Source: Aphelenchoides besseyi (Eukaryota > Nematoda > Chromadorea > Rhabditida > Aphelenchoididae). From it: a stretch of DNA of 64,000 nt. Positions 39,850-51,094 of this stretch are shown one piece after another. The notes beneath the pieces are model-generated. The model did no database searches. It had not been told where the DNA came from and saw only the letters and a program-made list of their open reading frames with translations. Position 1 is the first letter of the stretch; each line of letters begins with the position of its first letter. The DNA lies in the NCBI GenBank assembly GCA_024699855.1, contig JAMPIQ010000003.1:5146001-5210000 (forward strand). The letters run 5' to 3'. Both the position numbers and the translations under genes were made by a program.

Positions 39850-40239
39850 TTGCTCACGAAGAATAACGAGCAGGGTACCGAGAGCCGGAGCAGTTCGAGT
39901 GCTTCGGCCGACAGTCTGCGAAATCCAACAACGACCGATGATATCGTGCAGACATCGCGGGTGGCGGAGACCGAGAAGCCGAAGAAGACATCAGGTTCGT
40001 TTTCTTTTAAAAATTGGGCTTCATCGCAGAAAGCTCAGTCGAAACAGCTGACCAAGTCATCGACGAATTGCAGCAACAAAGAAGACCTTGCAAGCGCGAT
40101 CAAGACGTGTCAAAAAGCACTCGACGTCATGAACACAACGAAGAATCGCATTCCGACCACATTCGAAGTCTCGGACGTTGCGACAGATTTACGGAAATTT
40201 CGATCGTCGACGATCCCCACTTCATTATCGGCGACATAG
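39850..40239 (+). pseudogene. Gag-like N-terminal fragment of the BEL/Pao element
   Basis: A serine/threonine-rich, low-complexity frame begins just after the left terminal repeat (SRSSSSASADSLRNPTTTDD). It breaks off about 50 nt before the first 508-bp repeat, where a different frame continues into the pol 3' end. No zinc knuckle is present here. Its position, not its sequence, suggests gag. Confidence 0.4.
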
Positions 40240-40285
40240 CCTCCAAACGCGAGCGGAAACAGCAAATCCGTCTGATGAAAAAGAG

Positions 40286-40793
40286 ACTCAACTGTTTCTG
40301 GAGTTTGTGGCAGCATCACTACTTGGCCTCGCTACACGAACGTTTCAACTCGACGAGTCAGCAGACGCTAAGCCCTCAAGTCGGAGAAGGTGTGATCATA
40401 GCCGAAGAGCCGCGTCACCGGAATAAATGGAAACTTGGACGAGTTGAACGCTTGTTCTATGGAGGCAAGCAGATCGCGCGGTCAGCCACACTACGGGTTG
40501 TCGACCTCAAGCGAAAGACGCCGACTATCAAACGAGCGGTCGCTACACTTTATCCGTTGAAAACCAAACCCTCGATTTCCGAACCTCAACCAATGAAGAG
40601 CCCGCTAGCCCCGGAAAGCGAACGAGGACCAGCGAAGGCGCGGACATCGGTTTGAGCCCGACGACACCCAAAACGATGACAAGATTTCATTATGCATTGA
40701 CCGTATGTTAGTTGTTAAACTCTTCTGTTCCTCCCTCCTTCTCATTGCCACCCAATTTGTTTGCACTTTGTCGTTCACAGCCGACGGAAAGGC
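40286..40793 (+). repeat. 508-bp internal duplication, copy A (pol DUF5641 end)
   Basis: Copy A matches copy B (44157-44664) over exactly 508 nt without gaps, with about nine substitutions. It encodes the BEL/Pao pol C-terminus (HYLASLHERFNSTSQQTL, VGEGVIIAEEPRHRNKWKLG). A short following frame from 40705 opens with a hydrophobic signal-like stretch. Copy A lies upstream of RT, the wrong place for a pol 3' end. Confidence 0.85.
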
Positions 40794-43700
40794 TCCGAAT
40801 CCGAGTTACCGTTCAACTACGAAGCAAACGACCAAATCTGACGCCGTGCAACTAAAATTCGAGTGGAATTTAGAAACACTCGGCTTAACCGACGCACCAA
40901 AGGACGACGATTAAACAGCACTGGAACTATTCCGAACCACGCTCAAACGTTTACCAGACGGAAGATATGAAGCGTCATGGCCTTGGAAAGAAGCGTTCCC
41001 TCTCAAGAGCGATCACTACAAAATGTGCCTTGGTCGTTTGACCTCCGTTTGGAATTCACTCGGAGAACACCCGGAAAATCTACAACCAAATAATTCAACA
41101 GCAATTACAAAATGAGATCATCGAAGAAGCTCCCAACAATAATATCGGCCGCAAAACACGCTACATTCCGCATCACGGAGTCTTCGGAACTGATAAACAG
41201 AAACTCTGAGTGGTCCACGACGCAAGCGCCTTCGTTTGAGCTGACGACTCGTTGAACAGATTTCTCTCTATCGTGGACCAACACTTATCGTCAATATAAT
41301 CGGAATGATGTTGCGAGCACGACTCGCAAAGGTGATAACATTTGGGGGCCTCAAGACTGCATTTCTTAACATCAGCTTATCCAACAATGACCGCGACGCC
41401 GTACGATTTCTTTGGCTCAACGACCCTTTCAAACCACCAACACCTCCGGTTCACTCGAATTCCATTTAGTATCATCTCGGCCTGTTCATCCTAAACGCAA
41501 CAATTCAACATCATCTCGCAACAATAAACAACGACATCTCGAAGGGAATCCAATCCAACATCTATGTGGATAACTTCATGCTCTTAAGTGAAGACGCCAG
41601 CACGGCAATTAACAAAATGACAAAGGCAATCGAAATCTTCAAAACAGCTCAACTTGACTTGCATCAGATAACTTCGAACAACGAGGAAGTAAACAACTTC
41701 GGATCGATATTCAAACTTTGGATGGAAATCCCGTCGGAAATCTGTTTGGAATGAACTGGGTCCTTGATACGGACAACTTCATGATTCGATGGCCAAAATA
41801 CGACAATTATAAGCCACTAACCAAAGAGCAAATTTCCAAGTATTACTCATCCGTATATGATCCCTTTGAGTTAGCCTCTCCCGCTTCATTAGAAGCAAAG
41901 TACGTTTTTCATCAGGTTTGCCACGTCGCAATCCAGAACGCACGGGAACCCACCAAACTCTACGACTGGGACACCATAATTCAAGATGAGAATATCACAC
42001 GAGCATAAAAGATCGTTCTTCTCAACAACGACGATCAAGTCCTAACAATCCAGCGACACATCAACATTGACATTCAAGAACCAGTTATATTGCATGTCCT
42101 CTCCGACGCTAGCGAAAGAGCTTTCGGAATCGCCATCTACATACAACAAAGCAACGTCTCATCTCTTCTAATGGCTAAAATTCTTGTCACACCTTGGCAG
42201 AAGATGACAATTCCCAAACTTGCGTTAACAGCTGCATATCTCGCCTGTAAACTCACGGAATTTGTAACAGAAGAGCTGAACCACCTGAAGCTTGAAAAAA
42301 TCATCCATTGGATCGACTCCAAATGCGTACTTTCATGAATTAAGGTTCGCACGTTGGAAGGAGTCGTCCGCTTCGTGGCTAATCGGTTGGAAATTCTGAG
42401 AAAAGCAGCAGAAACCGAATATCAGTTCATCCCAATACTTCTCAATCCTGCAGACCTACCAACAAGAGAAATTAACTTGGCAGAACTACAAACCAATGAG
42501 CTCTGGTGGAACGGTCCGGACTTTCTCATAGGTCCACAATCCCAATGGCCAACTCAACCTCTCACCGAGCCGATTATCCCAATGGAAAAACTAACTCGCA
42601 AGTCGCACAACCCAAATACGAACGACCTCATTAGATATCAACACTTGCCGCAAGAGTCTCTACATGGCAAAAACTGGTGAATGTCATTCGACTCGTTCTG
42701 ATGTTCTCTATTACAACAACGAAGTCTATCACATTCAAATCCAAATTGAGAAAATTTCAAGAATCCAATGCGTACTCCGATCGAGCCATTATACCTCTGG
42801 TAATTGAAGCAGCAACAGGCGATTCTACCACATGAACGGTCCATTCAAGAATATGGAATGAAGAAAACCAACGGAAGTTACACAATTACCAAAAGGTTGC
42901 AGAACGCAAATTTGCCAAACAGTGCAAAAAACTCAAAGTACCTGCCTCATAGTCACATCATCACAACGCTTCTCATCCTACATCTTCACGTCAGAAGGTT
43001 TCACTGCGGCGGAGATCACACAACCGCAGCAGTTCGCCAATACTTTTGGATTTCTGGCGTGAATGCGACCGTAAAATGAGCTTTGAGAAAATGCAATCAG
43101 TGCCGCAAACTTAAAGCAAAACCTTTTGCTCGACCAAACATGCCGGCTCTCCCAATCGAACGTACCCAACAAGCCATAGGATTGAGAAAGACCGAAATCG
43201 ACTACTTTGGACCAACAGCAATCCGAATAAAAAACGAACGCATCAAAACATAGTCACTTCTGTTCACCTGTTTGTTGACTTGTGCCGTATACATTGAAAC
43301 CACGATGGAATCATCGCTGAAGCAACCCTCAACGCTGTCAGAAGATTCGTCGTTGGATTCGGAATGCCACTCCAAGTTCCTTGTGACAATGCACCTCAAT
43401 TTATGCTGTTACAAAAGTACTTTGGTCACAAACTACAATGGCTTTTCATCACGCCCTACAGCCCTTGGAAAGGAGGATTTTACGAACGGCTAGTGGGCAC
43501 ATTCAAATCGGAATACAAAGCGGCAATAGCGCAAAAAATTCAAACATTTGACGAATACATCACAATAGTGGCCGAAATTTCTACCGTCATCAACACTCGA
43601 CCGTAATACGCATCCGAAGAAAACATCGTACGCCCCAATCGATCTAATAATGGCAAACTTCAACTTCCCCAAATACAACAACGATTTCGACGATGACGAA

Positions 43701-44156
43701 ACCTACTTACCAAATGATGCCTTATGAAAGGAAAAACTCTCGGAACGAGTAAAAAATACGAACCTAATACGTCAATCCTTCTGGAACGTTTGGAACGACC
43801 TCTACCTACAATCATTACAACGTCATCATCAATTACTTCATAAATATGAACATCACAGTCTCAAACGAAATCCGAAAGTCGGCGGGCTCGTACTCATTCA
43901 CAACAACAACGAACCAAGACTCAATTGGCAAACTGGAATAATCACCGAGCTCAACAAATCAGTCAACGGAAAAACGAGGAGTCACGCTCCGTACACCGAA
44001 AGGAAACATCACACAGCGATCGCTCAATCATATCTTCCCACTGGGGATCAGATCAACTACCGTCGGAGAAAGAAAACTGACGATGCGAAAAACGAAGATC
44101 CCAAATCCAGCACGCAACATCGACGGCATACGTACAGTATTACGATTTCTGTTACA
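40794..44156 (+). pseudogene. Broken BEL/Pao pol (RT, RNase H, integrase)
   Basis: Pieces of pol are readable in changing frames: the pre-RT block LETLGLTDAPKDDD, the RT entry PHHGVFG, the RT active-site neighbourhood IYVDNFML, an RNase H-like HVLSDASERAFGIAIY with WIDSKCVLS, the zinc-binding integrase N-terminus, and an integrase core with NAPQF and YSPWKGGFYERLVG. Stops such as those at 40912-40914 and 42001-42008, plus frame jumps, inactivate it. Confidence 0.8.
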
Positions 44157-44664
44157 ACTCAACTGTTTCTGGAGTCTGTGGCATCCTCATTACTTGGCCT
44201 CACTACACGAACGTTTCAACTCGACGAGTCAGCAGACGCTAAGCCCTCAAGTCGGAGAAGGTGTGATCATAGCCGAAGAGCCGCGTCACCGGAATAAATG
44301 GAAACTTGGACGAGTTGAACGCTTGTTCTATGGAGGCAAACAGATCGCGCGGTCAGCCACACTACGGGTTGTCGACCTCAAGCGAAAGACGCCGACTATC
44401 AAACGAGCGGTCGCTACACTTTATCCGTTGAAAACCAAACCCTCGATTTCCGAACCTCAACCAATGGAGAGCCCGGTAGCCCCGGAAAGCGAACGAGGAC
44501 CAGCGAAGGCGCGGACATCGGTTTGAGCCCGACGACACCCAAAACGATGACAAGATTTCATTATGCATTGACCGTATGTTAGTTGTTAAACTCTTCTGTT
44601 CCTCCCTCCTTCTCATTGCCACCCAATTTGTTTGCACTTTGTCGTTCACAGCCGACCGAAAGGC
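44157..44664 (+). repeat. 508-bp internal duplication, copy B (pol DUF5641 end in normal place)
   Basis: Copy B follows the integrase remnant and precedes the right terminal repeat, the expected place for the pol C-terminus. See copy A at 40286-40793. Confidence 0.85.
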
Positions 44665-44678
44665 CCACCGTTCGCCTG

Positions 44679-44743
44679 TTGAAGTGCTGATTGTAGGTCA
44701 ATTTGCCAAATTTGTTCTTACCGACCCTTAAGGTCGGGACTTC
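44679..44743 (+). repeat. Terminal direct repeat of the BEL/Pao element, right
   Basis: Partner of 39782-39846. A poly(A) signal AATAAA follows at about 44793-44798. Confidence 0.5.
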
Positions 44744-44884
44744 TCCTGTTGTTTCGCCCAGTGATCCGTTATCTCATTTGTATTTGTGTTAAAATAAAGG
44801 TTTATTAACTAAAGTTTGAGAAGTTGAAGAAAATCCTTCGAAAGGAACTCCAAGGACGCGAAATTTCTTACAACGGTGTATTGA

Positions 44885-45083
44885 TCAACGTAGTACGCTG
44901 CTAGGGACTCTTCGACTCGCCAAATTGGAATGGAGTCGATTGCTGAGCTGCGATTGAAGAGTGCGGTCAGTATTAGCACATCGGGCAAACAGATGTCTAA
45001 TGAGGGCCGGAACAGAAGATGCATTCCGGTACCAGGGATTTCTTGGACTTCGGTGTTGTGTTCGGAGTTGTAGGTGCATTCAT
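44885..45083 (-). pseudogene. Gag zinc-knuckle relic, opposite strand to the BEL/Pao element
   Basis: Reading minus from an ATG at 45083, a frame opens MNAPTTPNTTPKSKKSL and then shows cysteines and histidine with C-x2-C-x3-H-x4-C spacing (44985-45023). This is the layout of a retroelement gag zinc knuckle of the BEL/Pao kind. The frame carries stops inside and after the knuckle, so it is a dead fragment of another, inverted copy. Confidence 0.5.
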
Positions 45084-45441
45084 GTTGTGTGCATCGTTAT
45101 GGTTGAATTGACGACTTTTGTTGAATCGATTTGATCCTTTGTTGTCGTGTTGGTTAAGCGGAAATGTGAATAAATAGCGGTAGCGGATCGCTTGAGGGGA
45201 ATTTTTGGTTTGTTAAGAGAACTGTATTCACCAAACCTTTTATTCTGGTGGATTTAAACTCGCAATGTCTGAAATAATCGCTTCAAACCGGTCTTGATCA
45301 CGATGTCGAGAACGCCACTCAAATTCACATAGATACGAATTGAGGACTGAACGATGAGTACCTCAACGCTTAAGACCAATGAAAAATAAAAGGCGAGCAA
45401 CTGGAATTGAACGCGGGACTTAATTAAACGCGAGCAAATTA

Positions 45442-45675
45442 CCGAGTGTCCCAGCATAAATTCCCCTTTTGAAACGGCCATTGCTCGGCCCTCCGTTGAT
45501 CGATTTGGATGCGGTTTTTTGGGACCGCTAGAGAAAATAGGGAAATTTTGTGTAGCGTCGGCGGTTTTTCAAAATTCCGCTTGAGAGTCGAGAAAAATGC
45601 AAAAATTCAAAAAGTGCGCTTTTTTCACTTTTTCTCGCCGCTCATTTGTCCCACCCGCTCGCTGCCATGGTCGTT
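45442..45675 (+). repeat. Left terminal inverted repeat (234 nt)
   Basis: Near-perfect reverse complement of 46086-46319. It contains AT-rich runs and a CCATGG near its inner edge. Confidence 0.9.
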
Positions 45676-46085
45676 TGGACTGCTTGTTTTTTGATGTTTG
45701 TGTTATCAAGAGAAAATGCTTTTCAATCAATCACATTCAAAAATTCTTTCACCAAAAACAAGTCACTTTATCCGGTTCAAAGCTCCACACTTTTTCCGTT
45801 AACATCGAGTACCTTTTCCAAACGACGTTCTCGTCGGTGATCGCCGTGCTGAAGGAAGAAAGCGGGTAAAAAGCAAAATTGGGATCACCTTTCTTGAACG
45901 CGTTCTTTCCTTCCATACCTTCCTTGTTGCAGAAGCTCGTTGCTCCACCGTTCAAAGATTTGCTTGTCAGGAAGATCTGCGAAGGGGAAGAAGCCCGTAA
46001 TGAGCGCGAAAACGGCGGCGAACGGTGGTAAGGCTTCCGGTTTGAGCATAAACCAAGAAACAAAAGGCTTTTTCTTGAGTGGGCC

Positions 46086-46319
46086 AACGACCATGGCAGC
46101 GAGCGGGTGGGACAAATGAGCGGCGAGAAAAAGTGAAAAAAGCGCACTTTTTGAATTTTTGCATTTTTCTCGACTCTCAAGCGGAATTTTGAAAAACCGC
46201 CGACGCTACACAAAATTTCCCTATTTTCTCTAGCGGTCCCAAAAAACCGCATCCAAATCGATCAACGGAGGGCCGAGCAATGGCCGTTTCAAAAGGGGAA
46301 TTTATGCTGGGACACCCGG
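46086..46319 (-). repeat. Right terminal inverted repeat (234 nt)
   Basis: Partner of 45442-45675. An ORF of 167 codons reads out of it on the minus strand into the centre, but it has no transposase motif. Confidence 0.9.
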
Positions 46320-46598
46320 TATATCGAGGTATTTATGGCGGTCTCAAATTCATTTCGTCTACATTCCAAAATAAGCACAATAACCGTTTAATTGTGTCAA
46401 AAACAGTTCAGTCATTGAGCTCATGGTTCAAATCTTTGACGTGTAATCCCAAGAGTTGGCGGTCATTACATACGACAGGACAATTAAACGACCATTGAAC
46501 AGAAGGATAGTTATATCAAAAAACCAAATTTTCTGTCTATTTTATCGTAGGAGTACAGCGGTTAAAATTTTGAAGATTAACTTTGATGTTTTTATGTA

Positions 46599-46768
46599 TG
46601 TTACGGCATTATTGTCGAATCGGCATTTTTGTAAAAATGCCGGCGCAAATGTAAAAATGCCGGCAGTTTTGTAGAAATGCCGGCACATTCGTGAAATATG
46701 CCGGCACACTTGTGAAATTACACATTTCTACCTTAAATCTCCAGTTTTACTTTAAATTACTAGTAAAC
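46599..46768 (+). repeat. Left 170-bp TIR with repeated TGCCGGCA units
   Basis: It contains several TGCCGGC(A/G) palindromes spaced by about 20 nt, likely transposase-binding sites. It also forms internal hairpins. Confidence 0.9.
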
Positions 46769-46906
46769 TAAGACAACCAAGCATGCTGATCATGAGTTTT
46801 TATGCGAACAGTCAAAAATTATTAAATCATGAACCGTAGTAAATCAAGAAAATAAGCGAACTGAGAGAAAGAAAGTAAATTAACAAAAAAATGAAGTAAA
46901 AGTGAA

Positions 46907-48762
46907 TTAACTGGGTTGATCATTATTTGAACACGTATGCGACTTGTGACATCGGCTGTTGCACGGTCGACCGGATTTAAAACATCTGCACCGATTTGAT
47001 TGGCAACCAGTAAGACATGAGCAATGAAGAAAACCTTGAGTACCAGTAGCTGATTGTGATCCAACAGCAGCACGAAACGAGCGATGAGTTGAAACAGGAA
47101 CATCACTAACGGACAAGAATTGTTGAACTGTGGGATCAATCTGATTACGAGAATATAATTGCGGCAAGCGACCATTTTTTGTTCCCAAAGTGTACAAATC
47201 ACTTTCCTCATTGTGCTCGATTACAACGGCCATAAGATTTCTCGGTCCGGTTTGGTGGCGGTCAACAGAAGCGATCTTAATCAAAACAGTTGTTCCAACA
47301 GTAACTCTTGCAAATCTAAAAAGAGAATAAGACCATGAAAAACAATTACATTTACTTACCGACGATTAGAAGATCGTAACATTCGTTCGGCTTGATTTTC
47401 CGTGGCATGTAACACATGTTGACGAATCTCAGTTCGACTTTCTTCGAGAATTTGGTCGTTGATCCATTCCGGAACCAGATCTGGTATGATTTCATCTCCA
47501 CTTTCATCGACAATTGGACGGTTTTCATTTTGTTTGTTTGCTTCAATCACTTCCATTCTCAAATCGCCAGCATTTTCGTCTGCATCTGAAGAAATGTTGA
47601 AAAGAAGTGGAGGTGGAGTTGGATCAACACCTGAAAGTGAACTTCATAGAAAATAAAATTGATTTAAATCTTACCAAAAAGAGCTCGATAAGGGGTCATC
47701 TTTATTCCTGAATGATATCGAGTGTTTTTTTGGAATTGAACGGTTGGAAGAACAGAAACCCATTGAGTTGAATCACGTTCAGCCAATGAAGCAGCGATCA
47801 TATCTTCAATATCGCGATTTGCTCGCTCGACCAATCCTTGAGATTCTGAGTGTCGTGGTTTGCCATGAACACAACGAGATCCCCATTCAGCAGCTATTTG
47901 TTCGATCTTTTCATTTTTAAACTCCCGACCGTTATCAGTATGAAGAAGTTTAGGGGCACCAAAGATTGAGAAGATTGATAAAAGTTCTTCTTTGACAGCA
48001 TCAGCAGTTTTGTTTTTTATCGCGCGAAGATTCACAAATTTGGAATGATGATCAATAAATACGAGTAAATAACGGAAATCTCCGTCCGGCTAAAACGCTA
48101 AAATAATAAAAAACAAGTAAAAAGAATTAAAATTACTTTGGATGTAAAGTCAATGAGATCACATTGAGCACTATCATTAAACTGTTTTTCGACCATCGGT
48201 TTCACAATGACCCCGCGTTTGATTTTTCCTTGTTTCAACTTGCAAAATTCGCAGCAACTTAAAAAAGCCAAAACCACGTCGCTGAAACAATGAAAAATTG
48301 AAGAAAACGATTTACTTAACTTACTTGCTTAAACCACCATAACCTCGACTTTTGATTTCCTTCAGCATAATGTTTCGTCCGGCGTGTCCTTTTTCAACGT
48401 GTATTGACCACAAAATTCCGAAACATTTGTCTTGGCGAACAACAAGAAGGTCTTTACGAAACAATTTGTATTTGCGTCCAATTTGTTTGCGCTTGTACCT
48501 AGAAAGTGTTGGGATTTTCATCAATGATAAAATAAGATACAAACCGTTTAATCACATTGTAATCCTTAATGTCTTCAGTTGCAACACCTTCTCCTTTCCG
48601 TTTCAAGATTTGCAGCTTGTTCTTGTAATCCTCAATTGTTTTGACACCACACGACTTAGCATTTTGAATGAAAGTGTTGAGAAGCGGCTCAAAACGAGTT
48701 GCCGTTTCTAGACGATTAACTTCTTGAGGGTCGTTTGTAATGTCATCAGCCGATGTGTCCAT
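46907..48762 (-). CDS. Transposon integrase with HHCC finger, DDE core and CXC-like tail
   Basis: The start is MDTSADDITNDPQEVN at 48762 and the stop at 46907; about five short introns interrupt it. In order: an alpha-helical N-terminal region, an integrase zinc finger (HVEKGH ... CCEFCKLK), and an integrase core. In the core, D in QCDLIDFTS, D in LLHTDNGREF and E in ESQGLVERAN have a D35E spacing. A GPY/F-like module (ASVDRHQTGPRNLM) and a cysteine-rich C-terminus (CSCLTGCQSNRCRCFKSG) resembling a tesmin/TSO1 CXC domain follow. All catalytic residues are present and no stop interrupts the frame, so it may be active. It resembles the integrase of Ginger-type elements and of KRBA2. Confidence 0.8.
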
Positions 48763-48986
48763 AATCTAAAATTGAATAACTGCAATATGAAAACCGAATT
48801 TTAGATTAAAACATACCAATCCTAAAAGTCAAAATTGAAACCACAAAATAAAAAAAACAAGAAAAAATCATCAGAAATAGTAATTGTGCGGCCATCTTTC
48901 CGCTTGCAGTCATTGTAAAGGCGGGATTTCAAATCAAGTTTCTTGTCCGATTTTTTAATTATGTTCAATTGCATTGTTTAACAATG

Positions 48987-49156
48987 GTTTACTAGTAATT
49001 TAAAGTAAAACTGGAGATTTAAGGTAGAAATGTGTAATTTCACAAGTGTGCCGGCATATTTCACGAATGTGCCGGCATTTCTAAAAAACTGCCGGCATTT
49101 TTACATTTGCGCCGGCATTTTTACAAAAATGCCGATTCGACAATAATGCCGTAACA
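48987..49156 (-). repeat. Right 170-bp TIR with repeated TGCCGGCA units
   Basis: Reverse complement of the left TIR with a single visible difference (GTTTTTTAG for GTTTTGTAG in TIR orientation). Confidence 0.9.
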
Positions 49157-51094
49157 TATAAATTACATGCCGTCAAGCGCTAATTTGCATTTGTTTCCGT
49201 CAACTGTAGAAGACCGAAATTTTCGACTCAAATGGCGTCATGGATGCGGACAACGAAGTTACAGGTGCATTTTCACTCAAAGATCAAAGTCGAAGTGGAC
49301 GAATGGGCGTGAAGTTCTCATTATAAGCTCCCGAGTATCATTCCGAGACACGCGCATTAACTGACATTCGGAGTTGATATCCAGTTAGCAGAAGTGCTTT
49401 GACCAGAGGTCATTTCATTTGAACAGTCCGCTCGAAATAGTACTATTTGTCTTCCAAGCTGTGTACTTTAGATGGTCCTTTTCCTAATTAAAATACGGGT
49501 ATCTGACCAAGAAGTCAACGTCATTTTACTTCCCGTTCATTGCTGATTTCGTCGACTAAACGAAGTTTTCTACATTTACGTTGCTTTAACGAAATTCCAA
49601 TCCGCTCATATAAATCCGTGAGTTACGACCGTTGTTTTGGCTGGTGCATAAAAGCGACCGAACATCGCAACAAAGTTTTTACTTAGCTGACCACCGGATC
49701 ACTCGACAATGACAGAAGGAAGTTTAATGTTTTGGAGACTTTGCAAGCAGCCAAAGATCTTCATTGGGGCAGGAATTGAAGCACGTGATCGCTGAAATCG
49801 AATTCAGTTTTGTAGTATAAAATGTAAATTGATTACTCGATTTCATTATTTGTTACGTTCACATAATTAATCTTGGTTTTTAGTCAGAAAACTTAATCTG
49901 ATAAAAGTCCAAAGGTCTATACAATCTTGTTGTCTAAGCGATTTTTGGTGGGCGTTGCTGAGAAAGGGTGGAGCACGTTTTCCTACGGTAGTAACATCAA
50001 TGCACTCGTGTAATGCTGCAAGACACCAGTTCATTTTCGTAAAAGGTCGTATTTTAAAGACCGTTTTAGTATTTATTGCGTGAAAAGAATCAGCTGTCAA
50101 AAGCGTTCGTTTCCTTATCTACTTGCATTTTAAACTTTACGCATTTCCTTACTATAAATCTTGTAACATTTCGTCTCATTTTGTGGATTAAAAACAAACA
50201 GTCGACTTCAGTGAACCCCATCAGAGTACGAGATACAGGGAAGACGGTCATACCGTATAGGAACTTCCGTTTTCCGTTTCAATACTCATCGGACCTGAGG
50301 TCTTCCTCCTACGTACATCAAGGGTTATTTTCAGTTGAAGGTTTGTTTGCTCGATACGCTCACAGTTATTGCCTGGGTTTGTGTGTCTGATGCAATCGTT
50401 TTCCACTGGACACAATTTTGCGTCACGTTGCTCAAATTTAATTTGTGAAAGTGGAACGGTCGCTCGTTTCAACCACCGGTTTTGTCGTTTGTTACGGTCA
50501 AACCGAAATTTCCCCGATTACTCAGTCAGCGCAAGCCCAAATATTCGCGTGCGCAATGTTACTGCGTCTGTGCTTCGAGGTTTTCTTTTAAAGTTCATTT
50601 CGAAATTCTAATGTTTCACACCTCAACTTACCGCCTGAATGTCGACAATTTTCCCCTTCAAACTTGTCGTTTCTTTGTTCTCGTTAAAGCCCCCTGGCAA
50701 TTCTCGCATTTTTGAACCCAATTCTCACGCCTCCAAAAACGAGCTTTTTGTTCCGTTTGGGTTTCACGTTTGATATGAAGTCGATCTTTAGCGTTTTTCA
50801 CAAAGTTGCAATTAACTCTCGCGTACAACGTGCACATTTGCAGCGCGCTATAATATGGTTAATGCCATTCTTAGCCCTTGTTTCATCATTCTCGAACTTT
50901 ACGTCGTCTTTTGTGGTCCATTTATTTCTGCCATTGCTAATTCCACGAAACATGAAGTTCGGTAATCTGTGTTTTCGATGCGTGTATAATTATTTCTCTG
51001 GAACTTTCGTTTCATTGTCACCCACTCATTTCAGTACTTGGAATCCTCGACGCAGTTCAAGATTGTGAATTTCGTTTTGTTTTCTTGTTCAACG
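49157..51094. other. Intergenic region without a recognised gene
   Basis: Frames such as 50076-50390 and 50712-51068 are rich in Phe/Ser and lack motifs or splice partners. Upstream control regions of the prohormone gene probably lie at its right end. Confidence 0.45.

Larger units (their letters stand above)
39782..44743 (+). mobile_element. Degenerate, rearranged BEL/Pao LTR retroelement
   Basis: About 65 bp at 39782-39846 recur at 44679-44743 with a few mismatches and may be remnants of terminal repeats. Between them lie, in order, a gag-like ORF, a first copy of a 508-bp pol-3'-end segment, a broken protease/RT/RNase H region, a broken integrase, and a second copy of the 508-bp segment. 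The order and motifs fit BEL/Pao, with a DUF5641-type C-terminus. In-frame stops and frame changes throughout pol show it is dead. AATAAA is at about 44793. Confidence 0.8.
45442..46319. mobile_element. 878-bp TA-flanked inverted-repeat element (non-autonomous)
   Basis: Terminal inverted repeats 45442-45675 and 46086-46319 are 234 nt each and differ at about one position. The ends read CCGRGTGTCCCAGC, and a TA dinucleotide flanks both sides (45440-45441 and 46320-46321), which looks like a TA target duplication as used by Tc1/mariner-like elements. The 410-nt centre has no convincing transposase. It is likely mobilised in trans. Confidence 0.85.
46599..49156. mobile_element. DNA transposon with 170-bp TIRs and a Ginger-like integrase gene
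   Basis: The terminal inverted repeats 46599-46768 and 48987-49156 are identical except for about one base. The ends are TGTTACGGCATTA, which fits the TGTnA type of termini remembered for Ginger elements. TA flanks both ends (46597-46598 and 49157-49158). Only one gene, an integrase on the minus strand, lies inside, with no RT or LTR. This combination marks a cut-and-paste element using a retroviral-type integrase. The near-identical ends and open gene suggest recent activity. Confidence 0.85.

Noticed and set aside
40014..40655. 213-codon ORF as a single retroelement protein
   Set aside because: It fuses an out-of-frame 3' part of the gag-like region to copy A of the pol-end repeat; the junction is a rearrangement, not a gene.
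45749..46252. 167-codon minus-strand ORF in the foldback element
   Set aside because: Much of it reads through the terminal repeat and it has no DDE or DNA-binding motif.
46599..49156. LTR retrotransposon (because of the integrase)
   Set aside because: The ends are inverted, not direct, repeats, and there is no RT, RNase H, protease or gag.
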